Of a stretch of DNA of 64,000 nucleotides, positions 1 to 12,400 are shown piece by piece. Location of the stretch: the NCBI GenBank assembly GCA_026261815.1, contig JAMPIT010000269.1:1676501-1740500 (forward strand), in the 5' to 3' direction. The DNA is from Monarcha castaneiventris obscurior (taxonomy: Eukaryota > Chordata > Aves > Passeriformes > Monarchidae). The notes under the pieces were generated by a model. The model had not been told where the DNA came from, did not search any database, and saw only the letters and a program-made list of their open reading frames with translations. Position numbers and translations under genes: made by a program. Position 1 is the first letter of the stretch, and each line of letters opens with the position of its first letter.

Positions 1-3000
1 AGAGCGAGCAGCGCCATGGTTCATTACAGCATGGTAATTATTCTTCTGGGTCAGCTGCAAGAAACGACTCCCAGAGCAGGGCCACCTTTTGCCATTTTAC
101 AAGTCAAAAACACTGAATAAAACTGTTGTATTTAGCTTGGAGCTGTCACAACAGGCACAAAATCCTGTCCTAGTCTCCTGTTAAATGATCCTTGTTCTAA
201 GGGAAAAAAAGAAGTTTAATGAATGCATCCATATGAGCCATTAAGAGCAAAATAAAGGCAGAGATAAAGGAAGATAGAGACAAAGAATGGACGATCCTCA
301 GACATGTTTTCTGCCAATGTCATTCTTTACATAATAGATGCAGTTTCTTTCTTCAGATGGAAGATGGGCTTGACACCATCTCATCAACAGCAGCTGTAAT
401 AACAGCTCCTTGCTATTAATATGCAAATTGAAATGCACACACTGATTAAAAACATGTTAGACAAAGGCTTTTGTCAGAGACCTGCAAGTGGGCGACAGGG
501 CTCGATTAGGGAGCAGTGGCCCACTACAAAATTTTTCATGAAGTCTCACACTCGAGCCCAGTGCAGTAACTTCAGCAGGGAACACACTGCAGTGTTAATG
601 AACATCTCTCGAGATCTCGAACATTCAGCCCCCAAACTGGGTCCTGCTTGTCTCCAGACCTGCTCCAGCCCTGGGGATTCCCCACAGCCTTTGGGAGAGG
701 GCTGGCAGCTGGTCAGGTCAGTGACCTCAGAGAGGTGCAGGAAGCTGCCAGCACAGCCCAGAGGAAGAATCAGACTTCCACATACTTGATTTGAAGATTA
801 TGGAAGGTGGTTTTAAAGGTCAGGGCTTGCTAATGAAATTGATGCAATAGGAACTTAACAAAGGAAGCACCACTTAGGTACCAGGAGCATTCTTCTCCCA
901 TGATTAATCTCTGCATGAAGCTGCATGTCTCAGGGCAGCCTCATGTTACACCCTGTTGCCATAGAGCTCCATTGCCTCCACACAAGGAGCCCGATAACTG
1001 AGCATAAAACACCACTGAAGGTCAGTGTCCTGCCCCTGAAACACAACCTGACACACTCGCACCAGAACCCAGAGAGCTGCATTAGTGTGGGCTACGAGCT
1101 CTAATGAAACACATCTAAAACATTTCAGTTTCAGTGTTGGCAGTCACATTTGCAGCTGTCTCCCAGTGCCACCAGCATTCCAGTCAGCACTGTCTGTAAA
1201 GTGAGTCTGGGGAGAGACCCAACCAGACTGATGATAAATTATTGAGATTTACTTTCTTTACAGACTATCTTGCACAGAATTTTAAGCCAGAAAAACATTT
1301 GGCCAGAACAGACAAAATCAAATTGTTATGTATAGATGTTCTGCATTAAAAAATACTGAATGTGTTTGGCTTTTTTTAACTTAAGAAAATATACACAAAT
1401 GTTTTCACCCTTCAGTTTAAAGTAACCGTGGGGGATGCAATGGTTGCACTGAACCATTTTCAAAGCTCTCTACTACAGCTGCTCACATGTTTCAGCCTGG
1501 GGTCATTGGACCAGGCTTGACATCAGAGATCTGGCGGCACTTCTACAGGGATCACTGACTTACCATGAGGAGATTTGTCTTTTTATGTCTTGCTTTGAAG
1601 GCCTAATGAACTTAGGAAAAGCAAGAGATTAGAAGGATTTAGGGACCAAAGCCTGATTGACTGGACCAGGACAATATCGGCAACAAATGGAAATATTGCA
1701 CTGCTCTGTCACTCCAGGCACAAGTTGGAGAGACAGGGGGATGTGAGGGGGCACCTCAGCTGCCTCTCGCTCGCCAGGGCTGGGCGGTGTGGGGTGGGAT
1801 GTGGGAATCCCTCCTGCTCTGCAGTGCCACAAGAAACATCATCTACCTGAGAGCTGCCAGAGTGCCACCAGCTCCAGGCCAGGCTGGAGACCCAGGGGAG
1901 AACAGCCAGCCTAGCACGGGCTGGGAGCGGAGGCTGGGTCCAACCCAGCTCACTGCAGAGCTGTCTTCACACCTGCCTGGGGAAAGAAATTGTGTTTGTG
2001 CTGTAATTAATTTACTGCAATTAGCTTGTAGTGATTACTAGAGCACACAGAAGATTTTTGGGTTTGTCTCCTGACAAAAACGCCTTTGCAGCACCCTGGA
2101 TGCTGCTTGGGGGAGGGTTCCTTTGGGGAAAGAAGGCTTGGGGGAGAGAAGTCAGGCTTGAACCCACATGACTGATGTGCCCTATTTCTGTAAATCATTC
2201 TCTCTGTGAAGAGGCAGTTTAGCTTCGGGAACACTGGCGGCTTGTGTTATTACCCAAAACACAATAAATGAAACAGCCCCACAGCTATGAAACCCAAGGA
2301 GATGTTTACTCATCTGTGAAAAACCCATTCTCCTCCACACATGAAAGGCATCGATGCAAGAGCACAAATTAATCACACAGAGCTTCTGCAGTGGCTCTAA
2401 CTGTCCCACAGAGTGAAAGTGGTGATGCTGCAGCACGGCAAAGCTGTCCCTTCACAGGACTGGAGGCTCAAGCACAGCTCAGGGGGCTGAGGCTGCTGAC
2501 CAGGGGAGCTCTGGGCAGCCCCTGGGATACAGAACAGTGAAGGCCTCTCCTGCAGCTCGGCTCCTTCTCTCTGCTCAGATGCCCAAACCAGGCAGAGGGA
2601 GTGAGCTGCTGCTGGCTGGTGCCCGGCAGAGTCAGAGCCGGACTCAGGCAGGGATAACTCCGTGTCTCTGCTGCCTCCCTGCAGGTGCACAGGTAACCAA
2701 CCTTACCTGCGTGGGACGGCCTGGCCAGCTCAGCCTCTGCCACGGCTTTGCTCCCACCGTGCTTCCTGCAGCTCTCCAGGAGGGCTGGTGCGCAGAGCAG
2801 GGTCCGGCCTCAGGCTTGCAGCAAAGTCAATAAAGCAAACTGCTTCTGTTGAGCCTGCAGGAATCCTACCAGCAGGAAAAAGAATTCACACTTTCTTTTC
2901 AGTGTTCTTTACTCATGGAACCATTTGTTTCTCTAGAGACAAAGAGGGAAGGAAGAAATTCATCCATTACACAATCCCCACAATTCACTGCTGTTGCTCT

Positions 3001-3029
3001 TTATGTGTTGACACAAACCATGCTGGAGA
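1..3029. other. Downstream flank of ZMAT4, no gene recognised
   Basis: Open frames here are under 135 codons, overlap on both strands and show no family motif. Composition is mixed, with AT-rich patches at 1200-1420 and a GC-richer part at 1720-1980 and 2400-2830. It could include a longer ZMAT4 3' UTR or flanking intergenic DNA. Confidence 0.6.
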
Positions 3030-3455
3030 AGGTGAAGAAAGTGTGTTTATTTCTGATTGAAGACTGATTACATCACTATCATGGATAATGTAGTAGAATA
3101 ATCTATACTCTTGGGAGAAATCTAAGAATAAATATGAAAAAGTAAAATAGTTTGTTTCCACTGTCCCTGAAGATGAGCGATGAGTAAGTGCTGTATTTAC
3201 AGGATAGTTATCATACTCTAGACTCTGTGCTGAATAAATATTGTCTTGAAAGGGTAAAAAAATCCATCAAAATATTTTAACTCACCACAAAATTAAAAAA
3301 AAAAAATCCATGTATTTGTCCAAAGCGAAGGTTAGTTACATGTTAATTATTGAATCCACACAGGATCACTGTCCAAGCAAGCCTCCTCTCCTGCTGACCC
3401 GCTCGCCTCCACAGCAGCAGCGCTGGTGCTTGTCCTCTTCTCCACTGACGAGCTA
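3030..3455 (-). other. ZMAT4: Inferred ZMAT4 3' untranslated region
   Basis: Begins after the TAG stop and runs to an estimated cleavage point about 20 nt past a minus-strand AATAAA. It includes a poly-T tract on the minus strand (plus-strand A run around 3294-3306). A longer 3' UTR using more distal signals is possible. No transcript evidence is available here. Confidence 0.4.
3046..3051 (-). terminator. Candidate polyadenylation signal of ZMAT4 (AATAAA)
   Basis: The first canonical AATAAA on the minus strand after the stop codon, about 405 nt downstream. It is followed 40-80 nt later by GT-rich sequence (GAATTGTGGGGATTGTGT), as expected for a downstream element. AATAAA occurs often by chance in AT-rich DNA, so the call is moderate. 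Confidence 0.4.
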
Positions 3456-3471
3456 CTATTGGTTCTTCAGG
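3456..3471 (-). CDS. ZMAT4: ZMAT4 terminal coding exon, 15 bases plus split codon, residues 225-229 and stop
   Basis: Only 16 coding nt. The acceptor CTCTTGCAG is followed by C CTG AAG AAC CAA TAG. The upstream AA and this C make Asn225, giving NLKNQ and a stop. The tail matches the family C-terminus NLKN-(K/Q) and brings the total to exactly 229 residues. The piece is too small for ordinary ORF or homology detection. The support is the phase match, the acceptor with its pyrimidine tract, and the length agreement. The rest of this exon is the 3' UTR. Confidence 0.88.
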
Positions 3472-6400
3472 CTGCAAGAGAGAAACGAAGCCCAAATCAG
3501 GCTCCATCCTGGTGGCTCCATTCTGCTCCAGAGCTCTGCCTGGGGACCTGGCACTGGGAAAATCCGCAGCTCTCCACAGAATGACTGAAGAAATGTTCTA
3601 TGTGAGCCACCAGGAGACTTCCATTCTAAAAAAATACATAAACAAACTCTTTCTACCTAAAGCAGATTTACAATTTTAAGGACAGTCTTGTATTTTATGA
3701 AAGAAAAACACCATAGAAATTTGGAAAAAGTCTCCTTTCTTTAGGTCCTCAATTTGAATTTAAGAGCCTCACAAATCCTGCCCAACTCGCCTCCTCCATG
3801 GCCCAGCACAGCTCAGCTGATGAGGAATTCCTCACTGGAATTGGCGTTGGCAAGCTCAGGTTTGTGCTTTGACCAATTAGCCCAATGTTTAGGTTTTACA
3901 TTAAAATAATTAATCTGTACATCCAACACCACAACACAATGCTGTATGGGCCCTTCTGGGGCTTTCAAATTATGATCAAAACAGAAGATATCAGAGATAT
4001 CTTTATTTTCACTTACATTAAAAGGGAAGGGAGACAATTTAGATCTATAATGAGGGGAAGTATTACATTCTCTCTCTTCACAGGCAGTGTAATTATTCAG
4101 CTGCTCTCTGGAACTGAAAATATGACAAATTAAAATGCCTATCAATTTCATCTACCTTTTGTAACTATTCATCTCGTGGAGTTGCTACTGCTCTAAAGGC
4201 TTCTTTAGGCATAAGCCACTATGTATTACAAAAAGCCACTATATATTACAAAAAGCACATAGAAATGTTACCATTACCAAGTGGTACTGTTACTGCAGCC
4301 ACCAAGGTAAGAACAAAATCATTTGGCTTGGGTATAAAGTGCAGGACACAACTCATTTACTCTAATTTCCAGAAATTTAGTGGAAATCTTGTATCAAAGA
4401 ACACCTTCATTCTCAGTGAGGATGTGCAGGAGGAGCTCAACCTTCTGGCACTGGGGTCAGGGCTGGAAACATCCAGGAGAAACAGAAATAACATTTGGCA
4501 CTAAATCAGACCCAAGTGGAGCCCCAGAGCCTCCCCTGCAGCCACCCCTGTGTTGGCTGTGCCAGACATGCAGATCCCAGGACATGCTTCAGCCACAACA
4601 GGCTGTCAATATTTGTTCACACTTTCTTAAATAGATGGGAAAAGCGACGTAAATGCAACCACGGGAAAGGGTGACATTTCTCCAGGCACGATATTTACAA
4701 TATTTTGATTAGCTCAGTCCTGAATAGCCATGCAGCTTATGTTGATAAATACCCTGTTCCAATTAGACATCTGTGTTCTCAGCCTGAAAATAAAAAAGAA
4801 AAGAAAAGAGGAAAGAGCCTGCCCAGGCCCAAGCTTGCTGTCTCTGCTCCTCAGCAGGACAACAACCACCTGGGCTTCCACAGGGTGCAGCCCAAAGTCA
4901 AGGCTAAGAGTTGTGCAGAAGGGCTGCAGAGCCACCTCCCCTACTGGATGTGACCATTCTTAACCCCTCAGAATTAATTTTGACCATTGAATTGGTTTTA
5001 CCCCAATGATGGCTGCAGGATTGGGTCCCCTCGCTGCAAAAATCCTGAAATTAACCAGGAAGCCTGAGTCTGAAAGGGAAACCCTTACGTGTATTAGCAT
5101 CTATGAAAGTGTAAATGAGTAGTTATAAAACCCTGGAATACATTTGTGAGCTCTAGATGTGGCAGAGAGGTCTGGCTGATCAAAGAGACAAAACGAAGGT
5201 GAGAAGATAAAATTCTTCTTTTTGGAAGTGGGAATCGTTATCCCCACACAGTCAGACTCTTAATTACTAGGGCTGGATCTCAGCCTTCCGTCGCTGACAG
5301 CCTGAGCAGTGGAGGACAGCTCACAGCTCTCAACTCACAGCTCTCAGCTCTCGCTCTCCAGCACATTATTGCAGAGCCTGACAGACCCACGGCTGCCCAG
5401 GGATGATACTCACCCCAAATGTGGGTCTGGGCTCTCTGCTCTGCAAAAAGCACCTCTGGTCTTTCTACCCACATGCCCAGGGGAGGTACTTCAGACTCAG
5501 ATCCAGGCCCTCTGGAGTATCTTCCCTAAAGGCAGCTATTTTCTCTGGGCTGCAGTGATGACCCAGCACCCATTCCCAGCCTGTTCCCAACCCCTCCCCA
5601 GGAAGCGCTTTTTGCAAAGCCCCAGGGTAACACTCTACAAAAGCATTGCTTTGACCCCAGAAACTGAATATCCTGTCTCCTTTCACAGCTATCTGGGACT
5701 TTAATCCCCGTTGTTTGTTGCAAACCACTTTGAGCAGTGATTTTTCATCTTTGCAGTTTGCATAAAGCAGAAAAAGGGAGGTTTTCCTTCTGCCAGCCCA
5801 TGGCAAACAGTGAGGAGCAAGGCTGGCATGTGCCTCCCTCCCAATCTCTCAGAAGTAACGTTCACAACTGGGATTTTGGCTGCTGCTGGTCCCCACAGGA
5901 AGGAGCTGTTGGTGCCCACCGTGGTTCAGCCAAAGTGGGCACTGGCCCCTCCCTGGCACCCTGCCCAGCGCTGCTTCTCTGTGCTTCATGGCGGGAGGAG
6001 GGAAGGAGAGAGGAGATTAAAAAAGCCCTCATCTATTTCTGGAAAGCAAGTCAAACAATGACTCAATCATCTCTACACAGTTCATAAATCCCTAATTAAA
6101 GGTTTAGTGCTCCTCCCTGCTGCAGATGTTCCAGAGTCCATCCACATTCCAAAACTTGCTCCGTGCCAGCACGTGCTCACAGCCAGCAGCATCACTCATC
6201 AGAGCCTGAGTTGGGCCCTGCACTCCCCATGCATCCAATGCAGCATTTAACCTTAATTTTCAAATTAAGCTCAAGTACCTGCACCCTGGAGAAAGAAATG
6301 AGAGCTGGCAGATACATCTGCTTTGTGTACGCACAGGCTGGAGGGATAAGGACTGGCTCAGTATTAGCTCCCTCTTCCTGCATCTTTTACTCAACACCAA

Positions 6401-9400
6401 AATACCAGCCAAGACACTTCTAGCTTCCTCACTAAGCCCTATTTACCCCCTCTTTTGGTCCAAACAAATGCAGGCAGAATCATTTGGGGTAGCCCCTGGA
6501 GTTCCATTGAATGGTTCATCTCTCCTGGCCAGACTACTCAAGGAAGAGCAGCTCAGCTGCAGGGTACAAGGCTCAAATTGTGTGCTGCCCATGGAGCCCC
6601 AGGACCCCCAGCCCTCCACGGGGCAGTGCCAGGGTCCTGGTTAGCACAGCTGCCAGGCTCACAGTGTGTATGGTGGGTTATTTAAGGCAGCTCTAACTGG
6701 GGCTCTCAGCATGCTGCTCTCTGCAGAGCTCTCGGGAACAGTAATAAATAACCACAATGCAGCTCATTCCTCATAAAAGTTCTTCTCTCCTGAAGCAGCT
6801 TTCCAGGAAACTCATCTGCCTAGTATTTTTTAGGTGGTATCAGTTTCCATCCTGCAATCACTGTTCCCTGTTCTCATGTGCCAGAACAAAATCCCTGTAT
6901 CTCTTCATCCCTGTCCTTCACAAACTGCTGCCCTCTTCTTCAGGTTTGTTTAGTGTTTAACTATATGAAGAATGACAGCTACATAAAATGTTTTGTTGCC
7001 TTGGCAACTGCAGGCCAGTGGCTTCAGCCTGAGTTAGGAGGCAGAGGACAGTCTTGACATTAACCAACAATAATGAGAACAGCAGAAAGCAGTGGGAGAA
7101 CAGTGGCTAGAATGAGCAGGGGACGACCCTCACCTGCCCCCCAGCACAGAGCACACCTGGGAGCCACGGTGCTGCAAGGACCCAGTGGGACATCACCGCT
7201 GCGGAAACCCAGCAAAGAACCAGGTCTGGATTTCCGAAGTCCCTTTCTTTGTATAGAAGTAATTGCTTGGAAAAGCTAGAGAAACATCGATACAGCCCTG
7301 CCAAAATCTGTTGTTTGTGCTGCCCAGCACATTCCTTTGCACTGGGAATGGGCTGAGCCCAGGGTGTGCGTGCCATCGGTCACTCCTACAACAGTCACAG
7401 CATGAATAACTTCCCAAGGTGTTCATTCACAGCGCTAGAAATTAAGATTTCTTAATCTCTGCTAATTGTAGCAGACTGCACAAACAGAGCAGAAGGTGTG
7501 GGGATAACCCAGAGGACCAGGCACCCTTCTGGTGTGGGGAATTTGTGACACATCTTTCTGCACATCTCTAGCTCCCATCCATGAGGCTGCTCTGGTTTGA
7601 GATAAACTCCTTTATCCTTCACAATAACACCAACAGCAACCACAGCAAAAATCATACAGACTTGGAAGGACTGGCAAGGGAAGGATAAATTGCAGCTCTG
7701 GGCCAGGGCAGCATAGCACAGATGCTGTCATTCCAGGTTTCCAAGAGGAAGAGCTCTCAGCTCTGTTTTCCAGCAGTGGGAATTAGTTGCACTGGGTATG
7801 GATCCTGACCCAGTGTTCCCACACAACCTGGCTGGGCAGGGATCCCCCATCAGGGAGATGTGCTGAAGAGCAGGTGATGGAGGCAGCAGAGGTCACAGAT
7901 TGCTCGTGGCACAGCCCAAAACCTCAGCTGGCTCCTCACATGGCCCCACGCCACTGCTCCACGACACCTACACTGGCAGGTGCACTGGATCACTACATCT
8001 GGAAGACATTCCAATGCTCCCTGAATAAATAGGCTAGAGCTAACTTAAATAATACCAGGAATCTGTGAAGGTCTGACATCAGCTGGGGAAGGGCTGGGTT
8101 TATCCTTTGCTGGCTTAAGCAAAATGAGCCATTGGCAGTCATTGCTAGTTCTGCTCATCCTGCTCACTTTTCAGACTGCCCTCAAAGCTACCTGAAGCAC
8201 TTCAGGTATATCCCTTTATATTCCTCTCCTAATCTGGGCAGTTCTGAGTGATTCAGCCTGAAATGGTTCCCAAAGCTCACATGTAAGTGCATTAAGAGCA
8301 ATTAGTTCATTAATCTAGTCTCTGGTATCATGTATCTCCATCACTTCATTTTAATAATTTGTAGTAATTGACAGAGCAGACTCCCCCCAGTTCTCAGAGC
8401 TGGGTAATGCATAATTACTCTAAATCACAGAAAACACTGTTTCACTGGGAAACACCTAATCCCCTTAGGCTCACGGTGTCTCTTCTGAGCTTTCACACAT
8501 GAAAGAAGCTGCGAACTCAGTATCATTAACCACAAATCAGTGGGACTCCAGGAAGCCCATGTGGGTTTGGCCCTGCATTCCTCAACCTGGAGGTGCCTCT
8601 GATACCTGTGCCTCCCCAGCAACCAGAGCACAGCCCCCCAGTGCAACTGACAGGGAGTTGGATGCAAAGCACTGTTACAGACAATTCCATCTTGGCAGAC
8701 ACAGACACTGGGAGAAGCACAATGATACTCACTTGGTCTGGTGTTTGGAGCCCTTCAGGTGTGCATGATACTGCTCTATGGAGTTCAGGGTGACGTTGCA
8801 GATGTTGCAGGTGTAGCTGCGCTTCAGGCCTGTGAAGAAAACCCAGTGTTGATTAACCCTTGGCTCCGGCTGCGCCGCACGGTGAGACTGAGGGAAGCAC
8901 AGGGCTGCACCAGGAGGGAAACACTCCTGTGCCTGGGCTACAGACTATTCAGAGTCACCATGGCAGCTAGAAAGCACAAATAAGTGAAAATGACTGAAGA
9001 AAGAGGGAGAAATAGAAAAAAAAGCAGTAACCTATGCCCCAAGCAAACTTCTAGTTAATTAGATAGCACTTGGATCCCACATTTCATTTCCATTTTCACA
9101 GACATTTCTCTTTACAGTGACCCATCCATTTACTTTTCCAGGCCAGGGTATTCAAGCATTAGAGAAACCTCAAGAGCTATTTTTAGAACTGAGCAGAAGA
9201 AAGCCAGGTTCAAAGGCTAATCCCCCAAGAGTGTGGTGCACCTCTCTCCTGTGCCCTCCTCAGAGCATCACCGCTGCGTTCACACTAACAAGCACTCAAG
9301 GCGCCATTTATCTCTCTAGTTTTTGGTAGTGATCACAATTCAGGGCAATTCCCCATTAGCAAATTCAGCAGCCAGATCACTTAGGAACTCTCTTTTCCCC

Positions 9401-12400
9401 AAAGGGATCCACTGTGATTTATCCACCAAAGTGAACCAGCCAAGCACAGCTGCTGCTCTCCGACAGCCCACATTCGGCAGCCTCTGGCTGAAGGTCAAGG
9501 CTGGCAGACAGGAGGGGCACCAGGCAGCCACCCAAAGCCAAAGCAGGAGCTCTCTCACCTCTTGGTTGTCTCTTGGCTGCGGGACAGACCATACCCAGCT
9601 GAACTAAGGGCTCTGCTTAACAACACTGGAGCCATGGGATTCCTTGCAGGGACTGCTGTGCTCCTTAGGAACCCTTCTAATGCTCCTTGTAATGGTCTCT
9701 TCTGGCTTTCCACAGAATTGTTTCTTTGCCAAAATTGTTAAAACAACTCATTTAGAACAAATAATGAGTGGCATTCTCAAATTTGATCAGTCCATGCTCA
9801 CCATAATTAACTGCACAGGTAATAAACACACTGACCCCTCCCCAGCTGGACCTACAGGCTCTCAAAAAATCCCTTGTCTTGTTTTGAACTCCAGACACCA
9901 GCTACACCAACAGTCCTACTTCTCTCAAACACTTCATAATATTTCTCACCCAGGAATTTGACACAGCATGAAAATAATCTTTAAATAATATTTAAAAATC
10001 ACTCAGATGAGTGCTTGAAAACAACAAGCCAGCAACGCTGTAGAGGCACTTAAGTAGTTTCTGTATTTCTATGTCATGATGTGGCACAGAACAAAAATCA
10101 ATTTACAGATGTGCATATGGATTTTGTCCCTACAGAATTTATTCCTGATAGAGCAGTGATGGTTTTACAGTCACACCCTTTATCCATTGCTGGCAGCTCC
10201 TGTTTCCTTCATTAAACCAACTGGCATCAGAAGCCACATGAATCTACCACAATGCAGGGGAAGGGATGGGAAGGAATAGGTGGGAAGGGCAGTGCATGGT
10301 GTGTCAGGACACTGCAGCAGACTGAGAACTTGGACCACACCAGGATCTCCACATGGCAGAGCAGGACTGGGGAACTAAGAAACAGGTAATACTTTAATTT
10401 AAGGTACTAAGGGTCTGCTGCTCAGCCAATTTAGCAGCACATTAACAGCAGCCTCAGTGAATCTTAATTACTGGTGTAGGTGGAAACGCCTTCAGTGAAT
10501 ACAGCTCCTAACTGGGGATGATGATTTTCTCCCTCAGCATGTCAAGGCTACTCACAGTGATGAAGCAGGGGGAACCCTGTTCCCCCTCCCTGTGCTCTGC
10601 GCAGGGGAACTCAGTGCTGCTCCCTGATGCAGCTCTTCCCACAGGCTGGAACACGCAGCCGCAGACTGGGCTGATCCCATGAACTGGGATGGAGAAAGGA
10701 AAGCAGCCTCAAGTGAACAGCAGGATGAGACCACACGCAATAATCACTTCCAGGATATCAAAATTACCAGAATTTAACCTCACTGGAGCTCATCAAAGCT
10801 GCTACTCAGCTGAAACTGGTTTCATAATACTCCCCAACCTGTGTGCTGGGGCTGAGCTCAGCCCTACGGGCCATCCGTGACTGGAAGGTGGTCGCAGCCT
10901 GAGCAGACCATGCTGGCAGCTGCTGGGCTCTGGCTGCATTCTCATCTCCTTCTGCATCCTCAAGACACATCACCATTGCCTCCCCTGCAGCGTGACATGC
11001 ATTCATGTAAAATTGAATGTCCTCCTATCCCCATTAAATAAAATATTAACAAGTCAAGTTATTAATGTCGTTCTGCATAAAATGCATTAAAACCCATTCC
11101 AGGGGAGTTCTTGTTAAACTGATTCTTACTAACCACAAGTGACAGCACAGAATGAGAAGTATTTAGAAGGCATACCAAGGAATTACGAGCTGAGATGACA
11201 AATGAAACTCAGCTCTTTGCCTGATTCTGGAAGAAAACATCTCCAACACCACGATTTACCTGAGAACACAAAGGCTCCAGGTGACAACATCTCCATTCCC
11301 TTGTCCATCTGTACTGCTGTGCTTTATTTTAGGGATTCAGAGCACCTGTTGCAGGGTTCATCTCGGCCCCAGCACCAGGCAGAGCCTGTTACAAAGCACC
11401 TGCCACTGCAGAGCCCACCTGCCTTGGAGAGGGAGCTGGAGAGCTTCGCCATGGGGGACACATTTAAACATGAACTAAAACTGGTGAGATGTGCCTTGAT
11501 GGAGCAAACTTGACATTCCTCCTCCCCATGCCTGGCACAGGCTGGAGAGAGAGAGAGCTACCAGATGGAGCCACATCGCTGCCTCCAACCCAGCTATGGC
11601 CACTCCGTGCTGCTGAACAGACACAAGATGTCAGAGCAGAGCCTGGAATTTGGGGGTTGGTACCCACCAGGTTTTATCTTCCTATGATCTGTGCCAGGAT
11701 GCAGGGGCAGCCAGGGGAGGCAGCTCTGCAGGAACAAAACTCACAATTTCCTCCTCTTTCAGGGTATGTTCACACACTTCCCTGCCCAGCAGGAGCAGCA
11801 GGGATTCCAGGTCAGCCACAGAGCGGGGTGAGTCCCAAAGCAGCTTTGTGCCACGGCTGGAAAGCCACACAGAACTGCTCTGAGAGAGTGGGCTGGACCC
11901 TGCACTCCATTCGGCCAAGGGAAAGGGATGTGTGTGTGCCCACGCACTCCCCTGTGCTGCAGCTTTAACTCAACACAGACTGTAGAAACAATGCTCATTT
12001 CTCCTTTTTTTCTTTTTTTCCCTCTCCTCATTCTTATTTCTGAGAAGAAAATAAGACTTCAAAATTGCAGGATGAGCACTTGGTGAGAAGAATCAATGTT
12101 TTCTTTTCCTATAAATATCAATTGTCCAAAAATATATCTCTATTCTTATTTCTCCAAATACACATTCATATTTATCAATAAATATTTTATTACAGCCATT
12201 ATCAAAACATCAAAGGCTGCTGAAATGTTGTACTTCAACTGACACTGCTTGTTCCAGGCTCACACAATGCATCAAATGTTCATCTCCCACACTAGTCAAA
12301 ACAGAATTAATACTTAAGCTGTGATGGGAGAAGCCACCGGGGATGCAGAGGAAGGAGATGACTTTGCAATCCAGGGGAAACTGAGGCAGCAAAGACAGTG

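Larger units (their letters stand above)
3472..8732 (-). other. ZMAT4: ZMAT4 last intron, 5261 bp
   Basis: Donor GTGAGT after residue 225 (phase 2), acceptor CTCTTGCAG. It contains a 20-bp tandem duplication near 4213 and a perfect RFX-type X-box palindrome at 6995. No coding potential is recognised in either strand. Confidence 0.85.
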
